The notes under the pieces were generated by a model. That model did no database searches. It saw only the letters and a program-made list of their open reading frames with translations, and was not told the DNA's origin. Of a stretch of DNA of 29,246 nt, positions 15,944-22,393 are shown piece after piece. Numbering within the stretch: position 1 is the stretch's first letter; the number at the start of each line of letters is the position of its first letter. Both the position numbers and the translations under genes were made by a program. Origin of the DNA: Bacillota bacterium (lineage in GTDB: Bacteria; Bacillota; Clostridia; Christensenellales; Borkfalkiaceae). Location: positions 1-29,246 of the forward strand of contig QAKE01000061.1 in the NCBI GenBank assembly GCA_003343995.1, given 5' to 3'.

Positions 15944-17422
15944 ATGAAAGCGAAAATCGGACTTTATTCCTGCGGAAACAAACCTTATTGGGCGCAGTTT
16001 GACGGGCTGAAAGACCGTTTGGTCGGTTACGGAAAGTTTATCGAAGGCAAAATCGCCGCCGAACACGGCGCGGAAGTTTTTAATTTCGGGTTGGTGGACA
16101 GCCCCGAAAACGGCAGGGCGGCGGGGGAATATTTCAACGCGCACAACGTGGATTTGATTTTCTGCCATATCGCCACGTACGTGCCGAGCGCGTACGTACT
16201 TCCCTTGCACGCGGCGTGCAAGGCGAAAACCGTTATATTGAATTTACAGCCGTCCGTTAAGGTGAATTACGCAAAAACCGATACCGGCGAATGGCTGGCG
16301 CACTGCAACGCCTGCGCCGCGCCGGAGCTTTGCAACGCCTTCGAGCGCGCGGGCATTTCCTGCGAGCTGATCAGCGGCTTGCTGGGGCTGGAAAAAACGC
16401 CCGCGATTTCCGTTGCCGACGAATGTACGGCGAACCGTCCCGAGGCGAAGCGCGCTTGGAAGGAAATCGGCGAATGGGTGCAGGCGGCGCGGGCGGTCGG
16501 CGAAATGCGGCGGGCGAAGTTCGGCTTTTTGGGTAATTTTTACAACGGCATGCTCGATATGTACAGCGATTTTACGCTGCTGCAAAGCAAAATCGGCATC
16601 GATATCGAAATTTTGGAAATGTGCGACTTAAAGCGCAGTTTCGATAAGGTGAGCGGGGAGGACGTTGTCCGAAAGCGGCGTGAAATCGAAAACGCGTTCG
16701 TCATCGCGGGCGATTCCGCGGCGGACAAACGGGTGAAAAAGCCGACGGAGGAACAGCTCGATTGGTCTGCGAAAGTTGCGAGCGCGCAGGAAAAGATGGT
16801 GCAGGAATACAAGCTCGACGCGCTTTCTTACTACTATCACGGCAGCGAAGGCACGGAGTATCAGGATATTCAGAGCGGGTTTATCGTGGGACATTCCCTG
16901 TTGACGGCAAATCACGTTCCCTGCGCGGGGGAGGCGGATATTAAAACGTGCGTCGCCATGAAGATATGCGACTTGCTTTCCTTGGGCGGCAGTTACTGCG
17001 AAATCGTTACCACCGATTACGATTTGGGTACGATTATCGTAGGGCATGACGGACCGTTCCATATCGCCATCGCGGCGGAAAAACCCGTTTTGCGCGGCAT
17101 GGGCGTTTATCACGGCAAACAGGGCACCGGCATTTCCGTGGAGGCGAAGGTGAAAACGGGCGACGTAACCATTCTCGGCGTGGCGCAGGGCGCGGGCGGA
17201 AAGGTGAAATCCATCATTGCGGAAGGGCAGTCTTTGAACGAAGAAATCATGCAAATCGGCAATACCCAGACGCATGTGCGCTTTTCTTCTTTGCCCGACG
17301 CGTTTATGGAACGGTGGTTCAAAGAGGCGCCCACGCACCATTTTGCCCTTTCTTTGGGGAAAAACGCCGCGTTGTTCGTAAAAATAGCAAAACTCTTCGG
17401 CGTGGAACACGTGGTGCTGTAA
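15944..17422 (+). CDS. L-fucose/L-arabinose isomerase-like protein
   Basis: 492 residues from ATG 15944, chosen because AAGGAG sits 5 bases upstream; the earlier TTG lies in the operator. The protein resembles the L-fucose/L-arabinose isomerase superfamily, which interconverts aldoses and ketoses with a divalent metal. Family-like segments include NVDLIFCHIATYVPSAYVLP near 70-89, FGFLGNFYNGMLDMYSDF near 195-212, and YYYHGSEGTEYQDIQSGF then PCAGEADIKTCVAMKICDLL, where a metal-binding glutamate is expected. It lies beside hydrolase and oxidoreductase genes, suggesting it handles a sugar released from plant or host glycans. Which pentose or deoxyhexose it uses cannot be told. It appears to be controlled alone by the palindromic operator. 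Confidence 0.82.
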   Translation: MKAKIGLYSCGNKPYWAQFDGLKDRLVGYGKFIEGKIAAEHGAEVFNFGLVDSPENGRAAGEYFNAHNVDLIFCHIATYVPSAYVLPLHAACKAKTVILNLQPSVKVNYAKTDTGEWLAHCNACAAPELCNAFERAGISCELISGLLGLEKTPAISVADECTANRPEAKRAWKEIGEWVQAARAVGEMRRAKFGFLGNFYNGMLDMYSDFTLLQSKIGIDIEILEMCDLKRSFDKVSGEDVVRKRREIENAFVIAGDSAADKRVKKPTEEQLDWSAKVASAQEKMVQEYKLDALSYYYHGSEGTEYQDIQSGFIVGHSLLTANHVPCAGEADIKTCVAMKICDLLSLGGSYCEIVTTDYDLGTIIVGHDGPFHIAIAAEKPVLRGMGVYHGKQGTGISVEAKVKTGDVTILGVAQGAGGKVKSIIAEGQSLNEEIMQIGNTQTHVRFSSLPDAFMERWFKEAPTHHFALSLGKNAALFVKIAKLFGVEHVVL

Positions 17423-17620
17423 TCGGGCTTTTTTGCGTTGATTTGACAAGATTAGTTGACGGATATTCTAACCCGCGCTTTGCCGCGGTAAGTGGCGGGG
17501 CGTGGGTTTCTAATATAGATTTTTTAATTAGGTAAATTTTGTCAAAACGCAAAAATTGTTTATTTTTGAAACATTAAAATTGACAAAATATATAATATTT
17601 CCAAATTTGTTAAAATACCG
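17423..17620. other. AT-rich spacer with an imperfect hairpin
   Basis: Non-coding. AACCCGCGC (17470-17478) can pair with GCGTGGGTT (17500-17508), followed shortly by a T-rich stretch; this may terminate the isomerase transcript. A 10-bp inverted repeat, ATTTTGTCAA/TTGACAAAAT, lies at 17536-17545 and 17580-17589. No properly spaced promoter was found here. Confidence 0.45.
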
Positions 17621-17622
17621 AA

Positions 17623-17659
17623 AACGGCGTGTTGCTCGAACACGCCGTTAATTTTTTTT
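17623..17659. terminator. Strong terminator insulating the invertible promoter region
   Basis: A perfect 11-bp stem AACGGCGTGTT/AACACGCCGTT (17623-17633 with 17639-17649) is followed by TAATTTTTTTT. On the minus strand the T-tract is weaker. It blocks read-through from the left, so expression of the downstream operon depends on the promoters to its right. Confidence 0.92.
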
Positions 17660-17665
17660 GATAAA

Positions 17666-17679
17666 GTTTACTTTTTTTG
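17666..17679 (+). repeat. Inversion-site candidate S1
   Basis: GTTTACTTTTTTTG, containing the shared 8-bp core GTTTACTT (17666-17673). It is a perfect 14-bp inverted repeat of 17782-17795. The two copies bound promoter P1. Confidence 0.7.
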
Positions 17680-17690
17680 TGAAATAAGTG

Positions 17691-17719
17691 TTGACAGAGA
17701 AATAGGCTTATGTTATAAT
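17691..17719 (+). promoter_or_regulatory. Promoter P1, facing the surface-protein operon
   Basis: TTGACA (17691-17696) and TATAAT (17714-17719) with a 17-bp spacer, a full consensus match. It lies inside the S1-S2 inverted repeat and in the present orientation reads right, toward the gene at 17999, with a leader of about 270 bases. A weak 5-bp stem with T-rich tail near 17755-17768 is the only terminator-like feature on the way. Confidence 0.9.
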
Positions 17720-17781
17720 TTCAGTGTGTAAAAGCGACAAAAAATACGTTTTATCGATATTTTTATCGGTTTTCTGTTTTC

Positions 17782-17803
17782 CAAAAAAAGTAAACATTTC
17801 CTG
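17782..17803 (-). repeat. Inversion-site candidate S2 (shared, reverse orientation)
   Basis: Read on the minus strand, the core GTTTACTT (17788-17795) has a left arm CAGGAAAT identical to S3 and a right arm TTTTTG identical to S1. It therefore forms a 14-bp perfect inverted repeat with S1 and a 16-bp perfect inverted repeat with S3. This hybrid structure is what a middle site shared by two adjacent invertible segments would have. Confidence 0.7.
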
Positions 17804-17835
17804 AATCGACAAAATAGTCTTTATAATTTGATTTT

Positions 17836-17864
17836 ATTATATCAAATAAGCAAATTGCTGTCAA
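17836..17864 (-). promoter_or_regulatory. Promoter P2, facing away from the operon
   Basis: On the minus strand TTGACA (17859-17864) and TATAAT (17836-17841) have a 17-bp spacer, a full consensus match. It lies inside the S2-S3 inverted repeat. In this orientation it would start near 17829 and run left against P1. After inversion of 17788-17891 its -10 box would sit at 17838-17843, facing right toward the gene at 17999. Confidence 0.88.
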
Positions 17865-17875
17865 TATTTTACAAA

Positions 17876-17891
17876 CAGGAAATGTTTACTT
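17876..17891 (+). repeat. Inversion-site candidate S3
   Basis: CAGGAAATGTTTACTT is a perfect 16-bp inverted repeat of 17788-17803, with the core GTTTACTT at 17884-17891. S1 and S3 are in direct orientation, so recombination between them would delete both promoters. Confidence 0.7.
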
Positions 17892-17922
17892 AAATCAGAA
17901 GCATATATTAAAAACAGGTTCT

Positions 17923-17970
17923 AACAGCCGGGGGCTGTTGAATAAAACGGCGTGTTGTCCGAGCGCGCCG
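17923..17970 (+). promoter_or_regulatory. Leader hairpins upstream of the fibre-protein gene
   Basis: Two stems lie in the untranslated leader: AACAGCC/GGCTGTT (17923-17929 with 17933-17939, loop GGG), and CGGCGTGT with GCGCGCCG (17948-17955 with 17963-17970, two G-T pairs). The second begins with a 14-bp copy of the terminator arm at 17621-17634 but lacks its T-tract. It may be an attenuator or a stabilising 5' structure. The GGAGG ribosome-binding site follows it. Confidence 0.5.
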
Positions 17971-17998
17971 CAAAAAGAAAAATTTTTGGAGGTAAACC

Positions 17999-18715
17999 AT
18001 GAACAAATCGGAAAGTAAAAAAGGCAAGAAAATCGCCTTGGTAGCGGTTTTCGTAATGCTGATTTTCGTCTTTGCTTTTGGCGGTTACTCGTTTGCAAAG
18101 TACACGACGAAAGGCACCGGCAGCGATGAAGCGAGAGTCGCGCAGTGGGGTATCAATGTAACAAAAGGTACCAACGATAGCGGTTTTAGTGCTAAATATA
18201 CGGCTGATGCGGAGAATAAAACGCTTGCTGCGGCGGCAAATGGTGCGGCATTTGCTGCATCTGCTGCAAACGGTAGTGATATTATTGTTGCTCCCGGTGC
18301 TGCTGGTTCCATGACGCTTGTAATTTCCGGCACGGCAGAAGTGGCAGTCGGGGTAAAAATGGCGATAGAGGTTGAGAATGATATAGGAATTAGTTCTGAA
18401 AACTATTATCCTATTGAATTTACATTAACGGATTTAAACGGTGCGGAAGTTGCGTCAGGTACGTTGTCTGAAGTGTCTGCAGCGTTAGCTGCTGAAACCG
18501 ATTATATTAACAAGTTTGCGCCTAATCATTCATTTGCTACGAAGAATACTTATACGCTTTCGTGGAGTTGGGCTTTCTTTGTTGATGCTGCAACGGATGC
18601 TTTAGATACGCAAATTGCGATTGCAGCAGACACGGATGCCGATGTTTCCAAAACAATCTCTTTCACATGGTCGGTAACTGTTGATCAACTTGCTGAAAAC
18701 ATAGCGGTAGCGTAA
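17999..18715 (+). CDS. Secreted TasA/camelysin-like protein with SipW-type signal peptide
   Basis: 238 residues. A basic start (MNKSESKKGKK) precedes a hydrophobic helix (11-29) and FGGYSFAKYTTKGTGSDEARVAQWGI, the pattern of SipW-dependent leaders, where cleavage would occur near residues 33-36. The mature part is beta-rich and Ala/Thr/Asp-rich, with TLSWSWAFF (WSW at 189-191) followed by DALDTQI. The same WSW...DT signature occurs in the product of 18914 and is typical of TasA/CalY (camelysin)-like fibre proteins. It is first in the operon, after the invertible promoter region and a GGAGG site, and is followed by a very stable hairpin, consistent with a highly expressed structural subunit. 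Codons are more AT-rich than in neighbouring genes. Fibre formation is inferred from family knowledge. Confidence 0.78.
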   Translation: MNKSESKKGKKIALVAVFVMLIFVFAFGGYSFAKYTTKGTGSDEARVAQWGINVTKGTNDSGFSAKYTADAENKTLAAAANGAAFAASAANGSDIIVAPGAAGSMTLVISGTAEVAVGVKMAIEVENDIGISSENYYPIEFTLTDLNGAEVASGTLSEVSAALAAETDYINKFAPNHSFATKNTYTLSWSWAFFVDAATDALDTQIAIAADTDADVSKTISFTWSVTVDQLAENIAVA

Positions 18716-18731
18716 ACATTGATTACATGCG

Positions 18732-18751
18732 GGGGCGGGTTCGCCCGCCCC
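18732..18751 (+). terminator. Very stable UUCG hairpin behind the first operon gene
   Basis: GGGGCGGG-TTCG-CCCGCCCC (18732-18751), an 8-bp GC stem closed by a UUCG tetraloop, is followed by GAAAATTTTCGG rather than a plain T-tract. A second stem (GCGGAAA/TTTCCGC) lies near 18811-18826. The 198-bp gap has no promoter that I can see. It probably protects the upstream message from 3' decay and lowers expression of the distal genes rather than ending all transcription. Confidence 0.6.
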
Positions 18752-18913
18752 GAAAATTTTCGGACTGACGGAAAAACTCTCGGACAATTTCCGTTTGTCG
18801 GTCCGTTCGGCGGAAAAGTTTCCGCAAAACGGAACAAACAGCGTAACGGTAAACATTATATTATCGCGCGGGGGCAATCGGCCCTTGCAAAGAAAACCTG
18901 AGGAGAAACGTAT

Positions 18914-19753
18914 TTGAAAGTTAATGCGATTTTAACGGGGCAAGACTTCGGCGGAAAATTAAAAGTAAATAAATCGGCGCGCCTTGTGTTCAACCCTCAG
19001 TGGGAGGCGATCGGCAGTATTTCCAAAAAATGGCTGTTCGATTTAAATGGCGAAAAAATCGCGCGTTATCGCGGAAAGGACGACGACGGCGTTTTTAAGT
19101 ATGTCGCTTTAAAGGGCGACGGCGAGGGGAATAAAGCCCTTTATCTGTTCGACGGCGAAAAACTGCGTTCAAATGAGGGGGGAATTCTCGGCACGGCGGA
19201 ATACGGAACCCGCGTCGGCGGGGCGCTGATCCCGCTCGTTTTTACGGCGCTTGCGCTCGTTGCCATCATCATTTTGCTGTCCTTGACGGGGCAGCCCACC
19301 AAAACTCCCGTTCTGGTCATACGCGAGGACGATTTCGGCGTGTGGGGCGCGGAACAGGAGATCAACGTGTTCGACGGAGCGCTGTGCCCCGGATCGAACG
19401 GTGCATATAAATTTGAAATCGAAAATCCGACGGATGCGGATATGGAATATAAGGTTGCCGTAACGGACGGCAACGACTGGGGCGGAAATTCACCCGTAAT
19501 GTTCCGCTTGAAAATGAACAACGTGTACGTCGTCGGCGACGGCGAAAACTGGAAGAAGGCGGAGGAGCTCGCCCTTGCGGGATTGCAGTTTCCCTCCGCG
19601 TCCAAACAGGGTTTCACTCTCGAATGGTCGTGGCCTTACGAGAGCGGGCAGGACGAATACGACACCGCAATCGGTCAGATGGGCGGCGTTTATAATCTGA
19701 CGATTTCCATTACGGCGGAAATCGTGGAATTACCGGAGATTTTGAATGTGTGA
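18914..19753 (+). CDS. Membrane-anchored TasA/camelysin-like protein with cytoplasmic N-terminal domain
   Basis: 279 residues from a TTG start, chosen because AGGAG lies 8 bases upstream. Residues 1-100 have no signal sequence and look like a small folded cytoplasmic domain (LTGQDFGGKLKVNKSARLVF, later ALYLFDGEKLRS). One transmembrane helix spans about 102-125. Residues 130-279 form an outer domain with GSNGAYKFEIENPTDADMEY and LEWSWPYESGQDEYDTAIG (WSW at 238-240), the same signature as the product of 17999. A plausible role is a membrane anchor, assembly or sensing factor for the fibre, but this is inference. Its last 8 bases overlap the start of the signal peptidase gene, so the two are coupled. 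Confidence 0.7.
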   Translation: MKVNAILTGQDFGGKLKVNKSARLVFNPQWEAIGSISKKWLFDLNGEKIARYRGKDDDGVFKYVALKGDGEGNKALYLFDGEKLRSNEGGILGTAEYGTRVGGALIPLVFTALALVAIIILLSLTGQPTKTPVLVIREDDFGVWGAEQEINVFDGALCPGSNGAYKFEIENPTDADMEYKVAVTDGNDWGGNSPVMFRLKMNNVYVVGDGENWKKAEELALAGLQFPSASKQGFTLEWSWPYESGQDEYDTAIGQMGGVYNLTISITAEIVELPEILNV

Positions 19754-20471
19754 CGAAAAAAAAGATGCAGCGGGCGAATTGCAACGCGCTGCAAAAACGC
19801 AAGGAGAACCGAACGAGGGCGCTGAATCGTTAGAGGAAAACGCGCCCGAAAGCGGGAACGGCGCGGCGGAAGATTCTGCGCCTGCCGAAAAAACCGACGC
19901 GGCGGAAGATGAGGAAAATTCCGAAACTTTTGAAGAAAGCGCGCCCGAACAGAAACCGAAAAGCCGCGCGCGCAAAATCGTTTCCATCGTAACGGAATGT
20001 ATTTTGGGCGCTATTGTGGCATTTTTGCTCCTTGTGGGCGGCATACTCGTTTACGATAAGTATATCAACAAATCGCGCGCGCCGTCGGTGTTCGGCTATT
20101 CGCAGTTCGTCATCGCCACGGGTTCGATGGAGCCGGAGATTTCCGTCGGCGACATGATTATCGTAAAAAATACCGGCGATTACGCCGTGGGGGACGTGAT
20201 CACCTTCTTTATGGGGGACGGCGCAATTCCCACCACGCACCGCATTATCGAAATCCGCGTGGAAAACGGCGTCACGTCGTATATCACGAAGGGCGACGCG
20301 AACAACGCCGCCGATCCCGCCGTACGCGCGGAAAACGGCGTCGGCGAGGTGGTTTCGGTGTTGCCGAACGTCGGTTTGTTCTTCGAGTGGGTGAAAACCC
20401 CGTCGGGCATCATCTGCATCGTACTGCTCGTCGGCATCATCGTGGCGTTGATATTTATTAAAGTTCTGTAA
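19746..20471 (+). CDS. sipW: SipW-type (ER-type) signal peptidase I
   Basis: Membrane serine protease that removes signal peptides from TasA-like exported proteins. The S26B (ER-type) Ser-His arrangement is visible: S127 in ATGSMEPEISVGDMIIV and H165 in THRIIEI, with acidic candidates in TKGDANNAADP (D184, D190). Bacterial-type SipS/LepB enzymes use lysine instead of this histidine. Two membrane helices lie at about 82-104 and 218-239. The first 75 residues are an acidic, low-complexity cytoplasmic extension that Bacillus SipW (about 190 residues) lacks. The gene overlaps the membrane-anchored TasA-like gene by 8 bases and lies among four genes with SipW-type leaders, which are its likely substrates. 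Symbol assigned by catalytic type and context. Confidence 0.9.
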   Translation: MCDEKKDAAGELQRAAKTQGEPNEGAESLEENAPESGNGAAEDSAPAEKTDAAEDEENSETFEESAPEQKPKSRARKIVSIVTECILGAIVAFLLLVGGILVYDKYINKSRAPSVFGYSQFVIATGSMEPEISVGDMIIVKNTGDYAVGDVITFFMGDGAIPTTHRIIEIRVENGVTSYITKGDANNAADPAVRAENGVGEVVSVLPNVGLFFEWVKTPSGIICIVLLVGIIVALIFIKVL

Positions 20472-20505
20472 TCATTTCTGAAAATAAAAAAGGAGGCGAG
20501 CAAGG

Positions 20506-21246
20506 GTGGATTTTATAAAAAAACATAGAAAAAATATCATCTTAGGCGCAATCGCGCTGCTGCTCGCGCTCTTTTTGGGGGTATTCGCGGGCGTGACCTT
20601 CGCGCGGTTCCGCTCGGAATATACCGGCACGGACGGGGCGCGTTCGGCGCGCGGCATTGCCGAATATTCGCGCGGAGAAATGAAACTCGGCGGCATGCCT
20701 TATACATACGCCGTGAACGGCGACACGCTGCTTTGCGACAATCTTTCCCCCGGCGACGAGCTGATGTACAATTATAAAATCAACAATAACCGCACGGAGG
20801 AGGGGAAAACGCTCACCAACGAGGTATACCTCTTTATCCGCTGCGATTTTACCTTCCGCGTTGCCGCTATGGATACGCAGGGAAAAATCATAGAAGAATA
20901 TCTTTCCATGACCACGCGCGGCAATCGGGAAATCGGCGCGGTGCATTACGTCATCGGCGCGGACGGCACGGCGGCGCAGATTTTGTACGATAAGGACGCC
21001 GTAAACGTTCCCGCCAACAGCGGAACGACGGGCTGGACCGCCATGGAAACGGAAACGACGAACGCCAACGGCACGGCGGTGTACACGCAGTCGTTCGGGT
21101 TTCATTTTATGCCGTCGGCGCAGGCGGAAAGCGTTTCGCTTTCCTTCGCCATCACGTTGCCCGATCAATTCGTTACCGGCAATGAAGTGGAGTCCTTGCG
21201 GCTTTACGCGGATATCGACATCACCGCCGAACAGCTGATCGGCTGA
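20506..21246 (+). CDS. Secreted camelysin-like protein with SipW-type leader
   Basis: 246 residues from a GTG start, 9 bases after a strong AGGAGG site. A basic N-terminus, a hydrophobic helix (about 11-30) and GVTFARFRSEYTGTDGARSARGIAEY form a SipW-type signal region. The mature part has NLSPGDELMYNYKINN, resembling the SPGD/PGs segments that start the first strand pair of TasA/camelysin domains. It ends in a beta-rich region, LSFAITLPDQFVTGNEVESL. No cell-wall sorting motif is present. It is probably a minor fibre or matrix component cleaved by the signal peptidase encoded just upstream. The exact family is uncertain and the role is inferred from the leader and the operon. Confidence 0.7.
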   Translation: MDFIKKHRKNIILGAIALLLALFLGVFAGVTFARFRSEYTGTDGARSARGIAEYSRGEMKLGGMPYTYAVNGDTLLCDNLSPGDELMYNYKINNNRTEEGKTLTNEVYLFIRCDFTFRVAAMDTQGKIIEEYLSMTTRGNREIGAVHYVIGADGTAAQILYDKDAVNVPANSGTTGWTAMETETTNANGTAVYTQSFGFHFMPSAQAESVSLSFAITLPDQFVTGNEVESLRLYADIDITAEQLIG

Positions 21247-21334
21247 TAACGGCAAAACCGTATGCACGGCGGAAAGCCGCAAAACGAAAAAATATCTTTT
21301 TTAAAAAAGCGAAAAATTTTACAAGGAGGCGGCA

Positions 21335-22387
21335 ATGAGCGTTAAAAGAAAAATCAGTTTCATCATATTATTGCTTTGCGCCGTTTTAATGGCGTTTGTT
21401 ACGGCAACTTCCGTTTCCAAGTATATTTTCGAGCATAAAGATAAAATCGAAGGGCATTACGCCGATATTTACATGACGCATAACGGCGACGGGCAGACGG
21501 TCATCATGGAAAAGGACGACGCGACTAATAAATACGTCGGCTATTTTAACCTGACCGTCAGCAACGACGAGGTTTACGACGGGCAGCAGCTCGTTTCCAC
21601 GCGTCAGCTCGGCTATAACATCCGCACGCCGAATACGGCGGAAATCGACGCTAAACAGCTGACCGACGCTTGGGGCGAAACCTTTCCCTTATACGGCGCG
21701 GACAGCGGTAACTATTCCGTAAAATTTTCCGGCGTGGGGGACGAACAAACGCAAACGCTCGGCAAGGACGCCGTGGACGGCGAACAGCCCGTGCGCGAGG
21801 CGAAAACCTATATCGTCGAAGTGAGCCGCGACGGCAACGTCCTGTTCGGGGAAGGCATAGAGGAATTTGACGTGATCATTGCGCTTTCCGAGCCGTACAC
21901 CGCTTACCGCGTGTTTACGGTGAAGGCGTCCACGGGCTTGATTTCCGTGGGGGCGGACAGCAGCACGCATTTCGGTTTCGATTTGGTTACCCTGCGCGTT
22001 GCGACCGCCAAAAACTATACTTACACGCCGAGCAGCTCGTCGATCACCTTTGAACATCCCGCAAAGCTGGTGCTTTCGTGGGATAAAGGCGTGAGTTTCG
22101 ATACGGAACGCTTTAAGGAAACGACCGCCGGCTCGCTTTCCGCCCTTATGGAAAATGAGGATTACGTCGCGGGGTATCGGCTGGGCACGAGCGACAATAG
22201 GGTGAATTTAACTTTATATTTGCCGCAAGGCAGTAATTTAACGATGTATTTTTACGTGCCGAGCGGGTACGAAATCACCGCGCACGCGTGGTTTTCCGAG
22301 GACGGCAGCGCGAGTACGGAGTACGAATACGACAATATCGCGGGCGTAAGCAAAGACGGCGTTGTGCAGAGCGTAACGAGGAGGTAA
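21335..22387 (+). CDS. Secreted protein of the SipW operon, unknown beta-rich type
   Basis: 350 residues. The leader has MSVKRK, a hydrophobic helix (about 8-25) and TATSVSKYIFEHKDKIEGHYADIYMT, similar in layout to the other SipW-type leaders in this operon (xSKYxF after the helix). The mature region is mostly predicted strand (YFNLTVSNDEVYDGQQLVS, then FDVIIALSEPYTAYRVFTVK) and ends without an anchor or sorting signal. I do not recognise a named domain. An AAGGAGG site lies upstream, and the 88-bp gap before it contains a small CGGC/GCCG hairpin. It is separated from the giant protein gene by only 6 bases, suggesting the two products are made together and may form a complex. Confidence 0.6.
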   Translation: MSVKRKISFIILLLCAVLMAFVTATSVSKYIFEHKDKIEGHYADIYMTHNGDGQTVIMEKDDATNKYVGYFNLTVSNDEVYDGQQLVSTRQLGYNIRTPNTAEIDAKQLTDAWGETFPLYGADSGNYSVKFSGVGDEQTQTLGKDAVDGEQPVREAKTYIVEVSRDGNVLFGEGIEEFDVIIALSEPYTAYRVFTVKASTGLISVGADSSTHFGFDLVTLRVATAKNYTYTPSSSSITFEHPAKLVLSWDKGVSFDTERFKETTAGSLSALMENEDYVAGYRLGTSDNRVNLTLYLPQGSNLTMYFYVPSGYEITAHAWFSEDGSASTEYEYDNIAGVSKDGVVQSVTRR

Positions 22388-22393
22388 CTGCGG

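Noticed and set aside
17314..17535. 73-codon ORF overlapping the end of the isomerase gene
   Set aside because: Most of it is a shadow of the isomerase frame and it continues into a hairpin-rich spacer.
17536..17616. 10-bp inverted repeat ATTTTGTCAA/TTGACAAAAT with TATAAT nearby, as a third invertible promoter
   Set aside because: It lacks the GTTTACTT core, and the TTGACA to TATAAT spacing is only 5 bp on the plus strand (25 bp to TAAAAT); no usable promoter is enclosed.
17666..17891. GTTTACTT copies as CcpA cre sites
   Set aside because: The cre consensus (WTGNAANCGNWNNCW) is not matched; the hybrid-arm arrangement fits recombination half-sites better, though a SinR-like operator remains an alternative.
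18719..18901. 60-codon ORF between the first two operon genes
   Set aside because: It runs through strong hairpins, has no good ribosome-binding site and no recognisable sequence; the region is better explained as RNA structure.
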